Positions 41,749-50,734 of a stretch of DNA of 64,000 nt are shown here, piece after piece. The notes under the pieces are model-generated. The model was not told the DNA's origin and did not search any database. It saw nothing but the letters and a program-made list of their open reading frames with translations. Within the stretch, counting starts at the first letter, position 1, and each line of letters opens with the position of its first letter. Position numbers and translations under genes: made by a program. This stretch comes from JBBDWJ01 sp963824095. Its GTDB lineage: Bacteria > Acidobacteriota > Terriglobia > Bryobacterales > UBA6623. The stretch lies in NCBI GenBank assembly GCA_963824095.1, contig CAWGNS010000014.1, forward strand, positions 868,001 through 932,000, in the 5' to 3' direction.

Positions 41749-43392
41749 ATGAACATCTGGTCGGCACTTCCCGACGTCCTGATCATCTTGGTTGTCGCGC
41801 TGCTGCTGGGCATCGCCGCCGAGCGGCTCAAGCAGAACGCCTTGCTCGGCTATCTGCTCAGCGGCGTGCTGCTGGGCCCCTCGGGCCTCGGGCTGGTGCG
41901 GCACGTCGAGGGCGTGCGCCAGTTGGCCGAGGTCGGCGTGGCGCTGCTGCTGTTCACCATCGGCCTGGAGTTCTCGCTCCGCCGATTGCGCGAGTTGGGC
42001 TCGGTGGCCAGCCTGGGCGGCTCGGCGCAGATCCTGGGCACCGGCGTGGTGTTCGCGCTGCTGGCGCTGGCGTTGCAGCGCCCCGTCGCGGAGGCAGTAA
42101 TTATCGGCGCGGCGCTGTCGGTGAGCAGCACCGCGGTCGTGCTGCGCGTGCTGGTCGACCGCAGCGAACTCGACAGCCTCCACGGCCGCAACGCGCTGGG
42201 TATTCTGCTGGCCCAGGATCTCGCCATCGTGCCGCTGGTGCTGGTGATCTCGGCAGTGGGCGAGGGCGTCGACGCCGCCACCGCCTTCGGGCGGCTGGGG
42301 ATGCGCGTGGGGTTTGTTTTCCTGCTGGTGATCGGCGTCTATATCGCCAGCGAGCGGCTGATTCCTCCGCTGCTGGGGCTCGCCTCGGCGCGCAACAACC
42401 GCGAACTGCCGGTGATCCTCGCCGTCGCGGTCTGCCTGGGCGCGACCTGGGCCTCGCATGCGCTGGGGTTGTCGCCCACGCTGGGCGCGTTCGTCGCCGG
42501 CGTGCTGCTGGCCGAGTCGCCGTTTGCCGAACAGATTCGCACCGACGTCGGCCCCTTGCGCGCGGTGTTCGTAACGATGTTTTTCGCCTCGGCCGGGATG
42601 CTGGCCGATCTGCCCAAAGGGCGCGGTCTGCTGCTGGTGTTGCTGGCCGCCGCGGTGATCCTGCTGGTGAAGGCGCTGGTGGTCGGCGCTGTCATCCGCG
42701 CCTTCCGGCAACCGCCGCGCGTGGCCTTCGCGACCGGGCTGGCACTGGCACAGATCGGAGAGTTCTCATTTGTTCTGCTGCAGGTGGGTTTCGATGCCGG
42801 AGCCGTGGCGCCCGAGACGTTTCAGATCTTGCTGTCGGCGTCGGTGCTGACGCTGCTGGTGACGCCTTATTTGATGGCGACCAGCTCGCAGCTTTGCGAG
42901 GTGCTGGTGCGGCGCCGCTATGCTCCCAGCGCGGCGGCTGCGTCCGGCCGCCAAGCCCCGCGCGTGGATCCCAAGCGCGTCATCGTTGTCGGCTACGGGC
43001 CCGCCGGGCGCAGCGTGGTCGAGTCGCTGCGCACAGCCGGCATTCCCTTGCTGGTGATCGACCTCAACCCCAAAACCGTGAGCGAGAACCGCGCCCTGAT
43101 TCCCATCGAGATCGGCGACGCCTCGCGCGGCGACATCCTGCAGCACCATCACATGCAGTGGGCGCGCGCCGTCGTGGTGACCGTTCCCGACCCGCAGGCC
43201 GCCCGGTTGATCATTCATCAGGCCAAGGCCGTCGCGCCCCAGGTGCCGGTGATTGCGCGCGGGCGTTACCACGTCCACATTCCCCGTCTGGTGGAAGCCG
43301 GTGCGGATTCGATCGTTGATGAAGAGTATGTGACCGGAGGACGACTGGGCGAGGAATTACTGGCGGCGTTGGGCAAACTCGAAGCCCGCTGA
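41749..43392 (+). CDS. CPA2 cation:proton antiporter with TrkA-N domain (KefB/KefC type)
   Basis: This 547-residue protein has about twelve helices in residues 5-380 with the CPA2 motifs LLFTIGLEFSLRRLR, SVSSTAVVLRVLVD and NALGILLAQDLAIVPLVLVI, which carries the ion-binding Asp. A linker leads to a Rossmann TrkA-N domain (VIVVGYGPAGRSVVESLRTA, then LLVIDLNPKTVSENR). Such proteins export K+ or Na+ in exchange for protons, gated by nucleotide or glutathione adduct binding. No KefF/KefG partner gene is near. Confidence 0.94.
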   Translation: MNIWSALPDVLIILVVALLLGIAAERLKQNALLGYLLSGVLLGPSGLGLVRHVEGVRQLAEVGVALLLFTIGLEFSLRRLRELGSVASLGGSAQILGTGVVFALLALALQRPVAEAVIIGAALSVSSTAVVLRVLVDRSELDSLHGRNALGILLAQDLAIVPLVLVISAVGEGVDAATAFGRLGMRVGFVFLLVIGVYIASERLIPPLLGLASARNNRELPVILAVAVCLGATWASHALGLSPTLGAFVAGVLLAESPFAEQIRTDVGPLRAVFVTMFFASAGMLADLPKGRGLLLVLLAAAVILLVKALVVGAVIRAFRQPPRVAFATGLALAQIGEFSFVLLQVGFDAGAVAPETFQILLSASVLTLLVTPYLMATSSQLCEVLVRRRYAPSAAAASGRQAPRVDPKRVIVVGYGPAGRSVVESLRTAGIPLLVIDLNPKTVSENRALIPIEIGDASRGDILQHHHMQWARAVVVTVPDPQAARLIIHQAKAVAPQVPVIARGRYHVHIPRLVEAGADSIVDEEYVTGGRLGEELLAALGKLEAR

Positions 43393-43747
43393 CCCTAGGG
43401 CGGAAAAGGCTCGCGGCCAACAACCTGTCGAAAAACGCGACACAAAAAGAAAGGCCGCATGGGCACCCGGGCAGGTGCCCACACGGCTTGAGGGTGAGGC
43501 AGAGTTTGTTTCCTTTTGACAGAGCAACGCGACTGCCAATCGTTCGGGCGATGGAAAGGCTGTGCTGGCGATCGTCCGAAATTTGCCTTTGGCTCTGCAT
43601 TGTCATGAGTTTCATGGCCACGGCGCCAGGCGCACGTGCGCTTTGCCGGCCGCCGGCGCCGCCGCCCGCGCTTGGGGTATTTGGCCCAACTGCGTGGGTG
43701 CTCGGCGATCTGCCCCGCTGGGCGGTCGTGTGGCAGCATAGGAAACG
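43393..43747. other. Intergenic region with stable hairpin
   Basis: No supported gene. GGGCACC (43461-43467) and GGTGCCC (43474-43480) form a hairpin extended by GCCG/CGGC. It is followed by CCTTTCTTTTTG on the minus strand, so it could terminate a leftward transcript, but no leftward gene is visible. It may alternatively mark the end of the antiporter transcript. Confidence 0.4.
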
Positions 43748-44542
43748 ATGCCGCCGCTGGGGCTTCGCGGAATTCTGTTCGATCTCGATGGCGTAATCTA
43801 CGACGCCGAACAACCGATCCCGGGGGCCGCCGAGACGCTCGACTGGGTCCGCCGTAGCAAAATCCCTCACCTGTTTGTCACCAACACGACGTCGCGGCCG
43901 CGCTCGGATCTCACCGCCAAACTGGCGCGATTCGGTATTGAAGCTCGGGACGAGCAGGTCCTGACCCCGGCGGTCGCCGTCGCCGCGTGGCTGCGATCGC
44001 AGAAACCCGGCAAGGTGGCCCTGTTGCTGAAGCCGGAGGCGCAGTGCGAACTGGATGATACCCTGCCCCGGGTCGAGGCCGTCGCCGAAACCGGCGCGGA
44101 CTACGTGGTCGTCGGCGATCTGGGCGCGGACTGGACCTACACCGCTTTGAATCGCGCCTTCCGCCTGTTGCACTACAACCCCGAGGCCGTTCTGGTGGCG
44201 CTGGGCATGACGCGCTACTGGCAGGCGCCCGACGGCATCTCGCTCGATGTCGCCCCGTTTGTCGCGGCGTTGGAACACGCCACCGGCCGCCAGGCCGTGG
44301 TGCTGGGCAAGCCGGCGCAGCCCTTCTTTCACGCCGCCGCCAGCCGTCTGGATCTGCCGCCCTCCCAGGTTTTGATGATCGGAGACGATATCGCGGCCGA
44401 CGTCGGCGGCGCACAGCGTGCTGGCCTGCGCGGCGGCCTGGTCCGCAGCGGCAAGTTCCGGCCGCTGGATCTCGCCGGCGAGATTCGGCCCGATGTGGTG
44501 CTGAACTCGGTTGCGGATCTGCCGGCCTGGTGGGAAGGTTGA
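43748..44542 (+). CDS. HAD-IIA family phosphatase
   Basis: The product has 264 residues. The HAD nucleophile pair is D12-x-D14 in ILFDLDGVIYD. Motif II is LFVTNTTSRPRSDL. Motif III Lys is in VVLGKPAQPFFHAA and motif IV the acidic pair in MIGDDIAADVGGA. A C2A cap lies between, as in NagD and the mammalian LHPP group, which the sequence resembles (LGMTRYWQAPDGISLDVAPF). Substrates of this group are sugar phosphates, nucleotides or phospho-amino acids. AGGAAACG precedes the ATG. Confidence 0.92.
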   Translation: MPPLGLRGILFDLDGVIYDAEQPIPGAAETLDWVRRSKIPHLFVTNTTSRPRSDLTAKLARFGIEARDEQVLTPAVAVAAWLRSQKPGKVALLLKPEAQCELDDTLPRVEAVAETGADYVVVGDLGADWTYTALNRAFRLLHYNPEAVLVALGMTRYWQAPDGISLDVAPFVAALEHATGRQAVVLGKPAQPFFHAAASRLDLPPSQVLMIGDDIAADVGGAQRAGLRGGLVRSGKFRPLDLAGEIRPDVVLNSVADLPAWWEG

Positions 44543-44642
44543 CAGACGCGAACCGAGGGGATGCGGGGAGAACGTGCCCTTTGTCGGTCTCGCGGTTTGG
44601 GCTCAGCCTGAGTCGCGATTCATAAGTGGGCTGGGATGGTGT

Positions 44643-44917
44643 TCATCCCGTCGACAGCAGCTCATCCCGCAAAACCCGCAGCGGGTTGTAGGGAAACAGG
44701 AGCGCCGCCTGGGCGACCCCGGCCAGTTCGCTGACCACCGGGACGACCGGCTCCAGGTTCGGCCCCCGCCGCAACCCATCGTGAGCGTCGGAGGCGACGA
44801 AGTGCACCAGACCGGCGCGAAACAGGCCAGAGCGGCGGCCTGGGACAGGTTCTCGGGCCCGTCGTCGAGTCCCGGCACCAGAGGGCAATGCAGGTCGACG
44901 AATCCGCGTACCCCCAT
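44643..44917 (-). pseudogene. CpsB/YwqE-type PHP phosphatase remnant
   Basis: The frame starting at 44917 reads MGVRGFVDLHCPLVPGLDDG, like the N-terminal metal site of PHP-family tyrosine phosphatases (DIHCHILPGLDDGP) but with the second His lost. After about 30 residues the frame breaks. A different frame then carries the family C-terminus, HFVASDAHDGLRRGPNLEP and LLFPYNPLRVLRDELL, to the stop at 44643. About 150 middle residues are missing. This is therefore a gene with an internal deletion and a frame change. CpsB/YwqE removes phosphate from the tyrosine kinase that drives capsule export, which fits the glycan genes on the other strand. Confidence 0.75.
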
Positions 44918-45320
44918 CCAGGAGGGCAGCGACGGCTGCGGCAGTTCGCCGCTGGCGCGGATCGCCGGCGCACGGGCCCGGGGCGGGACGCCCAACGGGC
45001 TGTACCTGGTGGGTTCAAGGGCGTCTGCGGGAGCATCTGTTCCCGCGATCGGCTGAAGACCGGCAGGACCTAAGCCCATCCCCCCTCACCGGAGAAGCGC
45101 CATACGTATTTGTCCGGACAAACCCGCTCCTCCGAGCCGAGGATTCCATGGAGGAACCACGCCTTCCCGCCGATGGATGGCCAGAGCGCACTCTCCGCAA
45201 GGTCCTCCAGGTGGAAGTAGAAGCAGCCGGTCGGTGCAGCCGGTCGATGGGATCGTGGGTACAGCCGGTCGACGCGCACCGTCGGGCCCACCGCCGATGC
45301 GCTCGCCGACGTCCCAAACG

Positions 45321-46514
45321 ATGATTGGTACCCGGCCGCAAATACCCCGCGCCCTGCATGTTCTGGGCGGCCTCGATCCGGGCGGAGTCGAGCGCTGGCT
45401 GCTCGACACCGTGCGCCTGCGGGGCGATTCTCCGTGGCGCTTCGATTTCTGCCTGCTCGGCCCCGAACGCGGCGCCTACGCGCCCCGGGTCGAGGCGCTT
45501 GGCTGCCGTGTGCTGCACTGCCGGCTGACGCCGCGCGCCACGTTCCCGGCGCGGCTGCTGGCGCTGCTGCGGCGCGAGCGTTTCGAGGTGGTTCACAGCC
45601 ACGTCCATCACTTCAGCGGCGTGGTGCTGGCGGTGGCGCGGGCGGCGGGAGTTGCGGTCCGCGCCGCTCACAGTCATACCTTGGAAACCCGAGACCACAA
45701 CCGGGAAACCCTGGCCGCGATGCGCGCCGGCCGGCAGCTCTACCGGCGCGCCATGCAGGGTCTGCTCGCCGGCTCGATGACGCAGGGGTTTGCCTGCACC
45801 GCCGGCGCCGCCGGATTGGCCGGCGAGGGGCTGCGCGGGCGCTTCCGGATCGTGCCCTGCGGCGTCGATATCGAAGCCTTCCGGCGCGCGCGGCCCGCTC
45901 GAGCCGAGCTTCGGCGGCGGTTCGGGATTCCCGAGGATGCGCCCGTCGTGGGGCATGTCGGCCGCCTGGCGGAAGAAAAGAACCAGGCCTTTTTGCTGCG
46001 GACCATGGCGCGCCTGCTCAGCCGCGCACCGCGGGCCCGCCTGTTGATCGCCGGCGGCGGCGGCTTGCGAACCGAGCTGGAAGAGACCGCCCAACGCTTT
46101 GGGCTGCGGCCGCGCGTCGTCTTCACCGGGCCGCGCGACGATGTGTCCGAACTGCTGGGCGCCTGCGACGCTTTCGCGCTGCCCTCTTTGCTCGAGGGCT
46201 TGCCGGCGGCGGTGCTCGAAGCACAGGCGGCCGGGCTGCCCTGCGTGGTCTCCGAGCAGACCCCCGCCGAGGCGATCGTGCTGCCCGGGCACGTCGAACG
46301 GGTCGCTCTGAGCCGGGGAACCGAGGGATGGGCCGATGTCCTGGGGGGCGCACTCGAACGGCCTCGCTGGGACGGCCGCGATGCCTGCCGGCGGCTCCGC
46401 CAGAGCGGTTTCGACGTGGCTACTTCCTTTGAAACGCTCACCGGCGCTTATGAGCAAGGCCGAACCAGACCAACAGCCGCAAACGCGGCCGCCTATCTGC
46501 CCGTCGGGGGGTAG
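45321..46514 (+). CDS. Glycosyltransferase family 4
   Basis: The ATG at 45321 begins MIGTRPQIPRALHVLGGLDP, the normal glycine-rich start of a GT-B enzyme; the frame extends 48 codons further upstream without good sequence. The product has 397 residues. The C-terminal domain shows VVGHVGRLAEEKNQAFLLRT, LLIAGGGGLRTELEE, VVFTGPRDDVSELLGACDAF and the acid motif PSLLEGLPAAVLEAQAAGLP (E-x7-E type) that binds the nucleotide-sugar. Retaining sugar transfer onto a lipid-linked glycan is expected. GVERWLLD near the N-terminus is common in capsule and O-antigen enzymes. Confidence 0.92.
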   Translation: MIGTRPQIPRALHVLGGLDPGGVERWLLDTVRLRGDSPWRFDFCLLGPERGAYAPRVEALGCRVLHCRLTPRATFPARLLALLRRERFEVVHSHVHHFSGVVLAVARAAGVAVRAAHSHTLETRDHNRETLAAMRAGRQLYRRAMQGLLAGSMTQGFACTAGAAGLAGEGLRGRFRIVPCGVDIEAFRRARPARAELRRRFGIPEDAPVVGHVGRLAEEKNQAFLLRTMARLLSRAPRARLLIAGGGGLRTELEETAQRFGLRPRVVFTGPRDDVSELLGACDAFALPSLLEGLPAAVLEAQAAGLPCVVSEQTPAEAIVLPGHVERVALSRGTEGWADVLGGALERPRWDGRDACRRLRQSGFDVATSFETLTGAYEQGRTRPTAANAAAYLPVGG

Positions 46515-46715
46515 GTGTCATTTCGAATACCCATCCGAGCCGCCAGGACGTATCGCAAGGCTCGAATTGAGCGAGCTAGCCGGACGCGGGTTTCGGAAGA
46601 AGTCTGACAACTCCCGGCCTCCGACGCAACAAAGTCGTCCATTTCCGACAGACGCAACAAACCGGTCAAACCGCCTCATGCTATCCGCAGAGTCCGCCGA
46701 TCTACTCCAAAAGCC

Positions 46716-48131
46716 ATGACGGCCATATCCCCCCTTGCCACCCCGGCCCTAGCGCCCACTACGGCAAACACAGCGCCCGCCACACCGGGATTGCCGCTTA
46801 CGACAGTAGCGACTGCGCGGCCCCCAGCCATACCGGTCGCTTCGCCCTGGCTGCCCCCCTGGGAGCAGGTCGCCGAGCGGTTCGAGGCTATCTGGCGCGG
46901 AGGTCGGCTCACCAACGGGGCTTGCGTCGAGCGGCTCGAATCCGAGGCGGCTGCCTATTTGGGGGTCCGTGACTGCGTGGCGGTGTCGAGCTGTACCGCC
47001 GGACTGCTGCTGGTGGCTCGTTGCCTGGGACTGCGCGGCGAGGCGATCCTGCCCAGCTTCACCTTTTTCGCTACCGGCCATGCGCTGTTGTGGAACGGGC
47101 TGACGCCGGTATTTGCCGATTGCAACCCAGCGACATTCAACATCGATCCCGACAGCGTCGCCCGGGTTTGGACGCGCCAGACCGAGGCGATCTTCGCGGT
47201 TCATGTCTTTGGATGTCCGGCCGAGGTCGAGGCGCTGCAGCAGTTTGCGCGCCGCCTCGGGCTGCGCCTGATTTTCGACGGCGCGCACGCTTTGGGAGCG
47301 CGGCTAGGCGGCCGCAGTGTGGCGGCCTGGGGGGATGCAACGGTCTTCAGCCTGGCTGCGACCAAACCGCTGGTGGCCGGCGAGGGAGGCCTGGTCGCGA
47401 CCGCCGACCCGGCCCTGGCGCGCAACCTGCGGCTGGCCCGCAACTATGGCAACGACGGCACTTACGACTGTCCCATCCTGGGGGTGAATGCGCGAATGAC
47501 CGAATTCCAGGCGGCCGTGGCGCTGGCCGGGCTGCCCTATGTCGACGAGGGTATCGCCCGGCGGCAGCAGTTGGCCGAACTCTACCGGCGGCAGTTGTCG
47601 GGGATAGCCGGGCTGGAGACGCAGCACCCTGGCCCGGGAGTCCGCGGCAGCTGCAACGGATTCACGCTGCGAGTGGGCCCGCAAGCCGGGATCGGCCGCG
47701 AGACCGTCGAGCGGTCGCTAGAGGCGGAAGGGATCGAGACGCGGCGCTATTACGACCCGCCGCTGCACCGCCAGAAGCTCTACCGGCGTTTCTACCAGCC
47801 GGCTCGCGAGCCGCTGGCGGTGACCGGCTTGATCAGCTCGCAGGTGGTGGCGTTGCCCCTGTATGCCGGTCTCGCAACAGACACCGTGGTGCGCATCGGG
47901 CAACAGATTGCGGCCCTGGGTAGGCCGCGGCCAACAGGGCGGTCCCTCCCGAGGGCGGCGGCCGGGGTCATGTGCGGGGAATGTTGGCGGGGACCACGTG
48001 CCGCTTTCCCTGCCGGACGGCAGGACCCCCGGGACCTGCCCAGGGACATCGCCTCCGGTTTGAGGGCCGCGGCGGGTGGCGGATCGGCCGGCCGCAAGCG
48101 CCGGGGTGACCGCGGCGCAAGCCGCAAGTGA
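46716..48131 (+). CDS. DegT/DnrJ/EryC1/StrS aminotransferase with abnormal C-terminal tail
   Basis: This is a PLP-dependent sugar aminotransferase. D188 in the LIFDGAHALGA stretch contacts the cofactor ring, and K217 in FSLAATKPLVAGEGG is the Schiff-base lysine. SFTFFATGHALLWNG and ARNYGNDGTYDCPILGVNAR fit the family, whose members amino-transfer keto-sugars for surface glycans. The first 45 residues are Ala/Thr/Pro-rich and probably not all translated. After the normal family end (IGQQIAALGRP, about residue 406) come about 65 Arg/Gly/Ala-rich residues with no family match, as if the original stop had been lost. It is 201 bases after the glycosyltransferase. Confidence 0.88.
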   Translation: MTAISPLATPALAPTTANTAPATPGLPLTTVATARPPAIPVASPWLPPWEQVAERFEAIWRGGRLTNGACVERLESEAAAYLGVRDCVAVSSCTAGLLLVARCLGLRGEAILPSFTFFATGHALLWNGLTPVFADCNPATFNIDPDSVARVWTRQTEAIFAVHVFGCPAEVEALQQFARRLGLRLIFDGAHALGARLGGRSVAAWGDATVFSLAATKPLVAGEGGLVATADPALARNLRLARNYGNDGTYDCPILGVNARMTEFQAAVALAGLPYVDEGIARRQQLAELYRRQLSGIAGLETQHPGPGVRGSCNGFTLRVGPQAGIGRETVERSLEAEGIETRRYYDPPLHRQKLYRRFYQPAREPLAVTGLISSQVVALPLYAGLATDTVVRIGQQIAALGRPRPTGRSLPRAAAGVMCGECWRGPRAAFPAGRQDPRDLPRDIASGLRAAAGGGSAGRKRRGDRGASRK

Positions 48132-48314
48132 ACGCAGGCGGCGGGTGAAGAAGCGGCGTTCGGCACGGTTGACCCGGTGAAGAAAGCACGGCCGGATGGG
48201 GATGCGACTCGACTCGGGCGTGATCGACCTGCCCATCTGGTCGCGTTGCGGCTCCATGTGAAGTCCGACGAGCGATCTGTCGATTCTCCGTGAGGACGGT
48301 TTCTGGAGAGACTC

Positions 48315-48995
48315 ATGCGGTTACTCGCGATATTGATGGCAGCAATGCTGCCCCTCTCAACCCTCTCGCTTGCGGCCCGGCCGCCGGCCGTACGTCATGT
48401 CAGCACCGCCGGCACGGTGTGGATCAATGCGGCCGCTCTGCCCAGTGGCTCCTCGCTTTACGACGGAGACACCCTGGCGACCGCCGACAACGGCTTCGCC
48501 ATGATTAGCGGCGCCGGGCAGGGCCGCGCCGAAGTGCGCCAGGACTCGCTGGTCCATATCAGTTCCGGCGAAATCACCCTCAAGGGCGGGGCGGTCGGCT
48601 CGGAAGGCTTGGCGGTGCGGCTCGGCGATGACCGCATCCAACCGGCCGGCCCATCGCGGGAGCAGCGCTGGTTTGTGGTCGCCGACCGCGGCGGGCGAAG
48701 GCTCGTCGCAGCCTACCAGGGCGATGTGGCGATCGAGCGGGATGGAGCCGAGCCGGTGCTGGTGCCGCAGGGCTCGTTTGCGGTCCCCAGCCGCACACCG
48801 GCCGACGCGGACCAAGACCCGGGCAGCCGGGGCGGAGGCGGTTCGATTCCCAGCGGCCCCGACAGCGGCTGGGTGATCTTTTCGCTGACCTCGGGCGTCA
48901 GCATCGCGCTCATCGCCGCGCTCGGCGCGACCGCCACGGTCGCCGCGATCGTCGGCTACACGCTCGGAGAGCGCTCGGTCAGCCCGTCGAACTAG
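48315..48995 (+). CDS. FecR-like domain protein with C-terminal membrane helix
   Basis: The 226-residue product has a signal peptide (LLAILMAAMLPLSTLSLAA). It is followed by a beta-rich region of FecR type (AGTVWINAAALPSGSSLYDG, then DTLATADNGFAMI and a later LVAAYQGDVAIERDG). A Gly/Ser/Asp-rich linker leads to a C-terminal helix (WVIFSLTSGVSIALIAALGA). Unlike classical FecR there is no cytoplasmic anti-sigma part, so it more likely binds glycan or a partner in the periplasm. GGAGAGACTC precedes ATG. The stop codon TAG is shared with the first bases of the inverted-repeat element at 48994. Confidence 0.72.
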   Translation: MRLLAILMAAMLPLSTLSLAARPPAVRHVSTAGTVWINAAALPSGSSLYDGDTLATADNGFAMISGAGQGRAEVRQDSLVHISSGEITLKGGAVGSEGLAVRLGDDRIQPAGPSREQRWFVVADRGGRRLVAAYQGDVAIERDGAEPVLVPQGSFAVPSRTPADADQDPGSRGGGGSIPSGPDSGWVIFSLTSGVSIALIAALGATATVAAIVGYTLGERSVSPSN

Positions 48996-49174
48996 CCCGC
49001 ATGTTTCACAAGGAGTCGAAGCGAGAGGCGTCAGAAGCCCGTGGATACAAGGCGCGCGAAGCTTGGCGCGCGGAGGCGTACTTGAACAGTACGGTGAGCA
49101 CGACGAGCGAGCGCAACGCGGTAGGCGCGGGCATATCACGCCTCGCAGCCGGCTCCTTGTGAAACATGCGGGCT
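48994..49174. mobile_element. MITE-like inverted-repeat element, 181 bp
   Basis: The ends are a perfect 22-bp inverted repeat (48994-49015 AGCCCGCATGTTTCACAAGG.., and 49153-49174). Further imperfect pairing continues inward (AGGCGT on both sides), with a central palindrome GTAC-TTGAACA-GTAC. No protein is encoded. It looks like a small non-autonomous transposable element inserted exactly at the end of the FecR-like gene. Confidence 0.75.
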
Positions 49175-49200
49175 GGGGGCGGTGGCCGGGCCGGTGCGAT

Positions 49201-49275
49201 GGTTCGCCCGAGCCCCAGGCTTGCCAACGTCGCGATTGGTCGCGGCGTAGCGCCCGGGCCACCGAGGCCTGCTGG
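49201..49275 (-). repeat. Degraded inverted copy of the 37-bp repeat and its flank
   Basis: Read on the minus strand, GCCTCGGTGGC, then GCTACGCCGCGACCAATCGC and GGCAAGCCTGG match the order of 51154-51219 (GCCTCGGTGGC, CCTACGTCGCGACGAATCGC, GGCAAACCTGG), with several changes. Confidence 0.6.
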
Positions 49276-49373
49276 AGGAGCCATTGGCGCGCCGGAATGG
49301 AGTTTTTCCGCAGCCTGTTTCGCCGGTATTGGAGCAAGATTGCGGACGGCGAGCCCCGGATTTGGCTACGTTG

Positions 49374-50099
49374 ATGGATCGGCGGCGATCCAAGATGGCC
49401 AGCAAACGACTCCAGACTCGAGAACTCGCTACGGTGCAGCAAGCCGTTGTCGGCTGCCGGCGGTGCCCCCGCCTGGTGGCCCACCGCGAAGAGGTCGCCG
49501 CCACCAAGCGCCGGGCCTACCTGGATTGGGATTACTGGGGCAAGCCCGTGCCTTCGTTTGGCGACCAGGCGGCGCGGCTAGTGGTGGTTGGCCTGGCGCC
49601 CGGTGCGCACGGCGCGAACCGCACGGGGCGCATGTTCACCGGCGATTCCTCCGGCGACTTTCTCTACCGGGCGCTGTTTGAAAGCGGTTTTGCCTCGCAG
49701 CCGGCATCGACCGACCGCCAGGACGGGCTCCGCCTGCTCGACGCCTACATTACGGCGCCGGTACGCTGCGCTCCCCCGGATAACAAGCCGACCCGGGAGG
49801 AATTTGCGGCTTGCCGCCCATTCTTCGAGCAGGAGCTGGAGTTGCTGCCCAACGTGCAGGTCGTGGTGACCCTCGGGCGTCTGGCGCTCGACTCCTATCT
49901 CACGGTGCTGCTGGAAAGGAAACTGATTCGGCGCCGTGCTGACTATCCGTTCTCCCACGGCGCGTGCTATCGATTTCCCCCGGGCCTGCCGGCCGTGATG
50001 TGTTGCTACCACCCGAGTCGCCAAAATACCCAGACGGGGCGTCTTACCATGCAGATGTTGCAGCACGTCTTCGACACGGCACGGCAGATGCTGCGGTGA
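49374..50099 (+). CDS. Uracil-DNA glycosylase, type 5 (UDGb)
   Basis: The enzyme removes uracil and other deaminated bases from DNA. From the ATG at 49374 the product has 241 residues; an ATG at 49395 is equally possible. Motif 1 of the UDGb group is present as GLAPGAHGANRTGRMFTGD and motif 2 as CYHPSRQNTQTGRLT. The N-terminal CRRCPRL is the start of the 4Fe-4S cysteine set, with a further Cys in APVRCAPPDNKPT and in the ACRPF stretch. UDGb is typical of thermophiles and many high-GC bacteria. It lies after the inverted-repeat element and stands alone. Confidence 0.93.
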   Translation: MDRRRSKMASKRLQTRELATVQQAVVGCRRCPRLVAHREEVAATKRRAYLDWDYWGKPVPSFGDQAARLVVVGLAPGAHGANRTGRMFTGDSSGDFLYRALFESGFASQPASTDRQDGLRLLDAYITAPVRCAPPDNKPTREEFAACRPFFEQELELLPNVQVVVTLGRLALDSYLTVLLERKLIRRRADYPFSHGACYRFPPGLPAVMCCYHPSRQNTQTGRLTMQMLQHVFDTARQMLR

Positions 50100-50362
50100 G
50101 CGCTACCCATTCAAACGGTTATAACTCATATAGATACAGAGAAATTGAGGCCGCCTGAGGAAGCTGGCACGTGGATTGCTAGATCCTTGGTTCCGAGGCG
50201 GGCGGCCCGGGTAGGGAGCCCGCCCAAAAAAGGGCTTAAAAAATGTGCAACCACCGTCCAGTGGAGGGCATCTATACCAATTCAGGAATGACCTGCTGAA
50301 ACAGTGCCCCCAAGGGAATACTCGAGGGTTCGAAAGGTTTCAGGATTCTAGGAGCTGAACAG

Positions 50363-50734
50363 ATGAGCAAGAAAGAATATACAAAGGTTCGGAAGAACCT
50401 GGAAGTCAAGCTGGCAGAGCTGCAGAGTGCGGATCGGCGGAGTGGTCTGATCACGGAGCGCTCCAACGACCCGATGGATCAGATCCAGTCGCGTATCGAC
50501 CTGGACATGGCGGTGTTGGCGCTCAACACCGATTTCAAGACGCGTAGGGCTGTCGAGACGGCGATGGCGCTGCTCGAGACCGGCGAATACGGCATTTGTC
50601 AGGAGTGCGGCGAGCCGATCAATCCCAAGCGGCTCGAAGCGATTCCGTGGACGACTCTGTGCGTGCGTTGCCAGGAAGCGCATGACGCTTTGCAAGAGAA
50701 CGAGTCCAACGTCGATTTCGAGAAGGCTGCCTAG
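50363..50734 (+). CDS. DksA/TraR-type zinc-finger regulator
   Basis: This 123-residue protein has an N-terminal coiled-coil (about 5-70) and a C4 zinc finger with C79, C82, C100 and C103 (YGICQECGEPINPKRLEAIP ... LCVRC). The finger and coiled-coil match DksA-like proteins that enter the secondary channel of RNA polymerase and work with ppGpp. The coiled-coil tip has NDPMDQIQSRID instead of the DxxDxA of true DksA, so identity with dksA is not claimed. AGGAG lies nine bases before ATG. The leader 50100-50362 is unusually AT-rich near 50115-50145. Confidence 0.9.
   Translation: MSKKEYTKVRKNLEVKLAELQSADRRSGLITERSNDPMDQIQSRIDLDMAVLALNTDFKTRRAVETAMALLETGEYGICQECGEPINPKRLEAIPWTTLCVRCQEAHDALQENESNVDFEKAA

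Noticed and set aside
41601..43319. Open frame of 572 codons on the plus strand
   Set aside because: It is in another frame of the antiporter gene. The antiporter frame has helices and a TrkA-N domain; this one is Arg/Gly-rich.
43516..43521. TTGACA -35 box before the HAD gene
   Set aside because: No -10 box lies at 16-18 bases from it, and the site is over 200 bases from the start codon.
43211..44332. Minus-strand frame of 373 codons across the antiporter end and HAD gene
   Set aside because: It overlaps two well-supported plus-strand genes and has no domain.
49006..49284. Small minus-strand protein reading through the 181-bp element
   Set aside because: The frame comes from an inverted-repeat element; similar translated fragments are typical false predictions of such elements.
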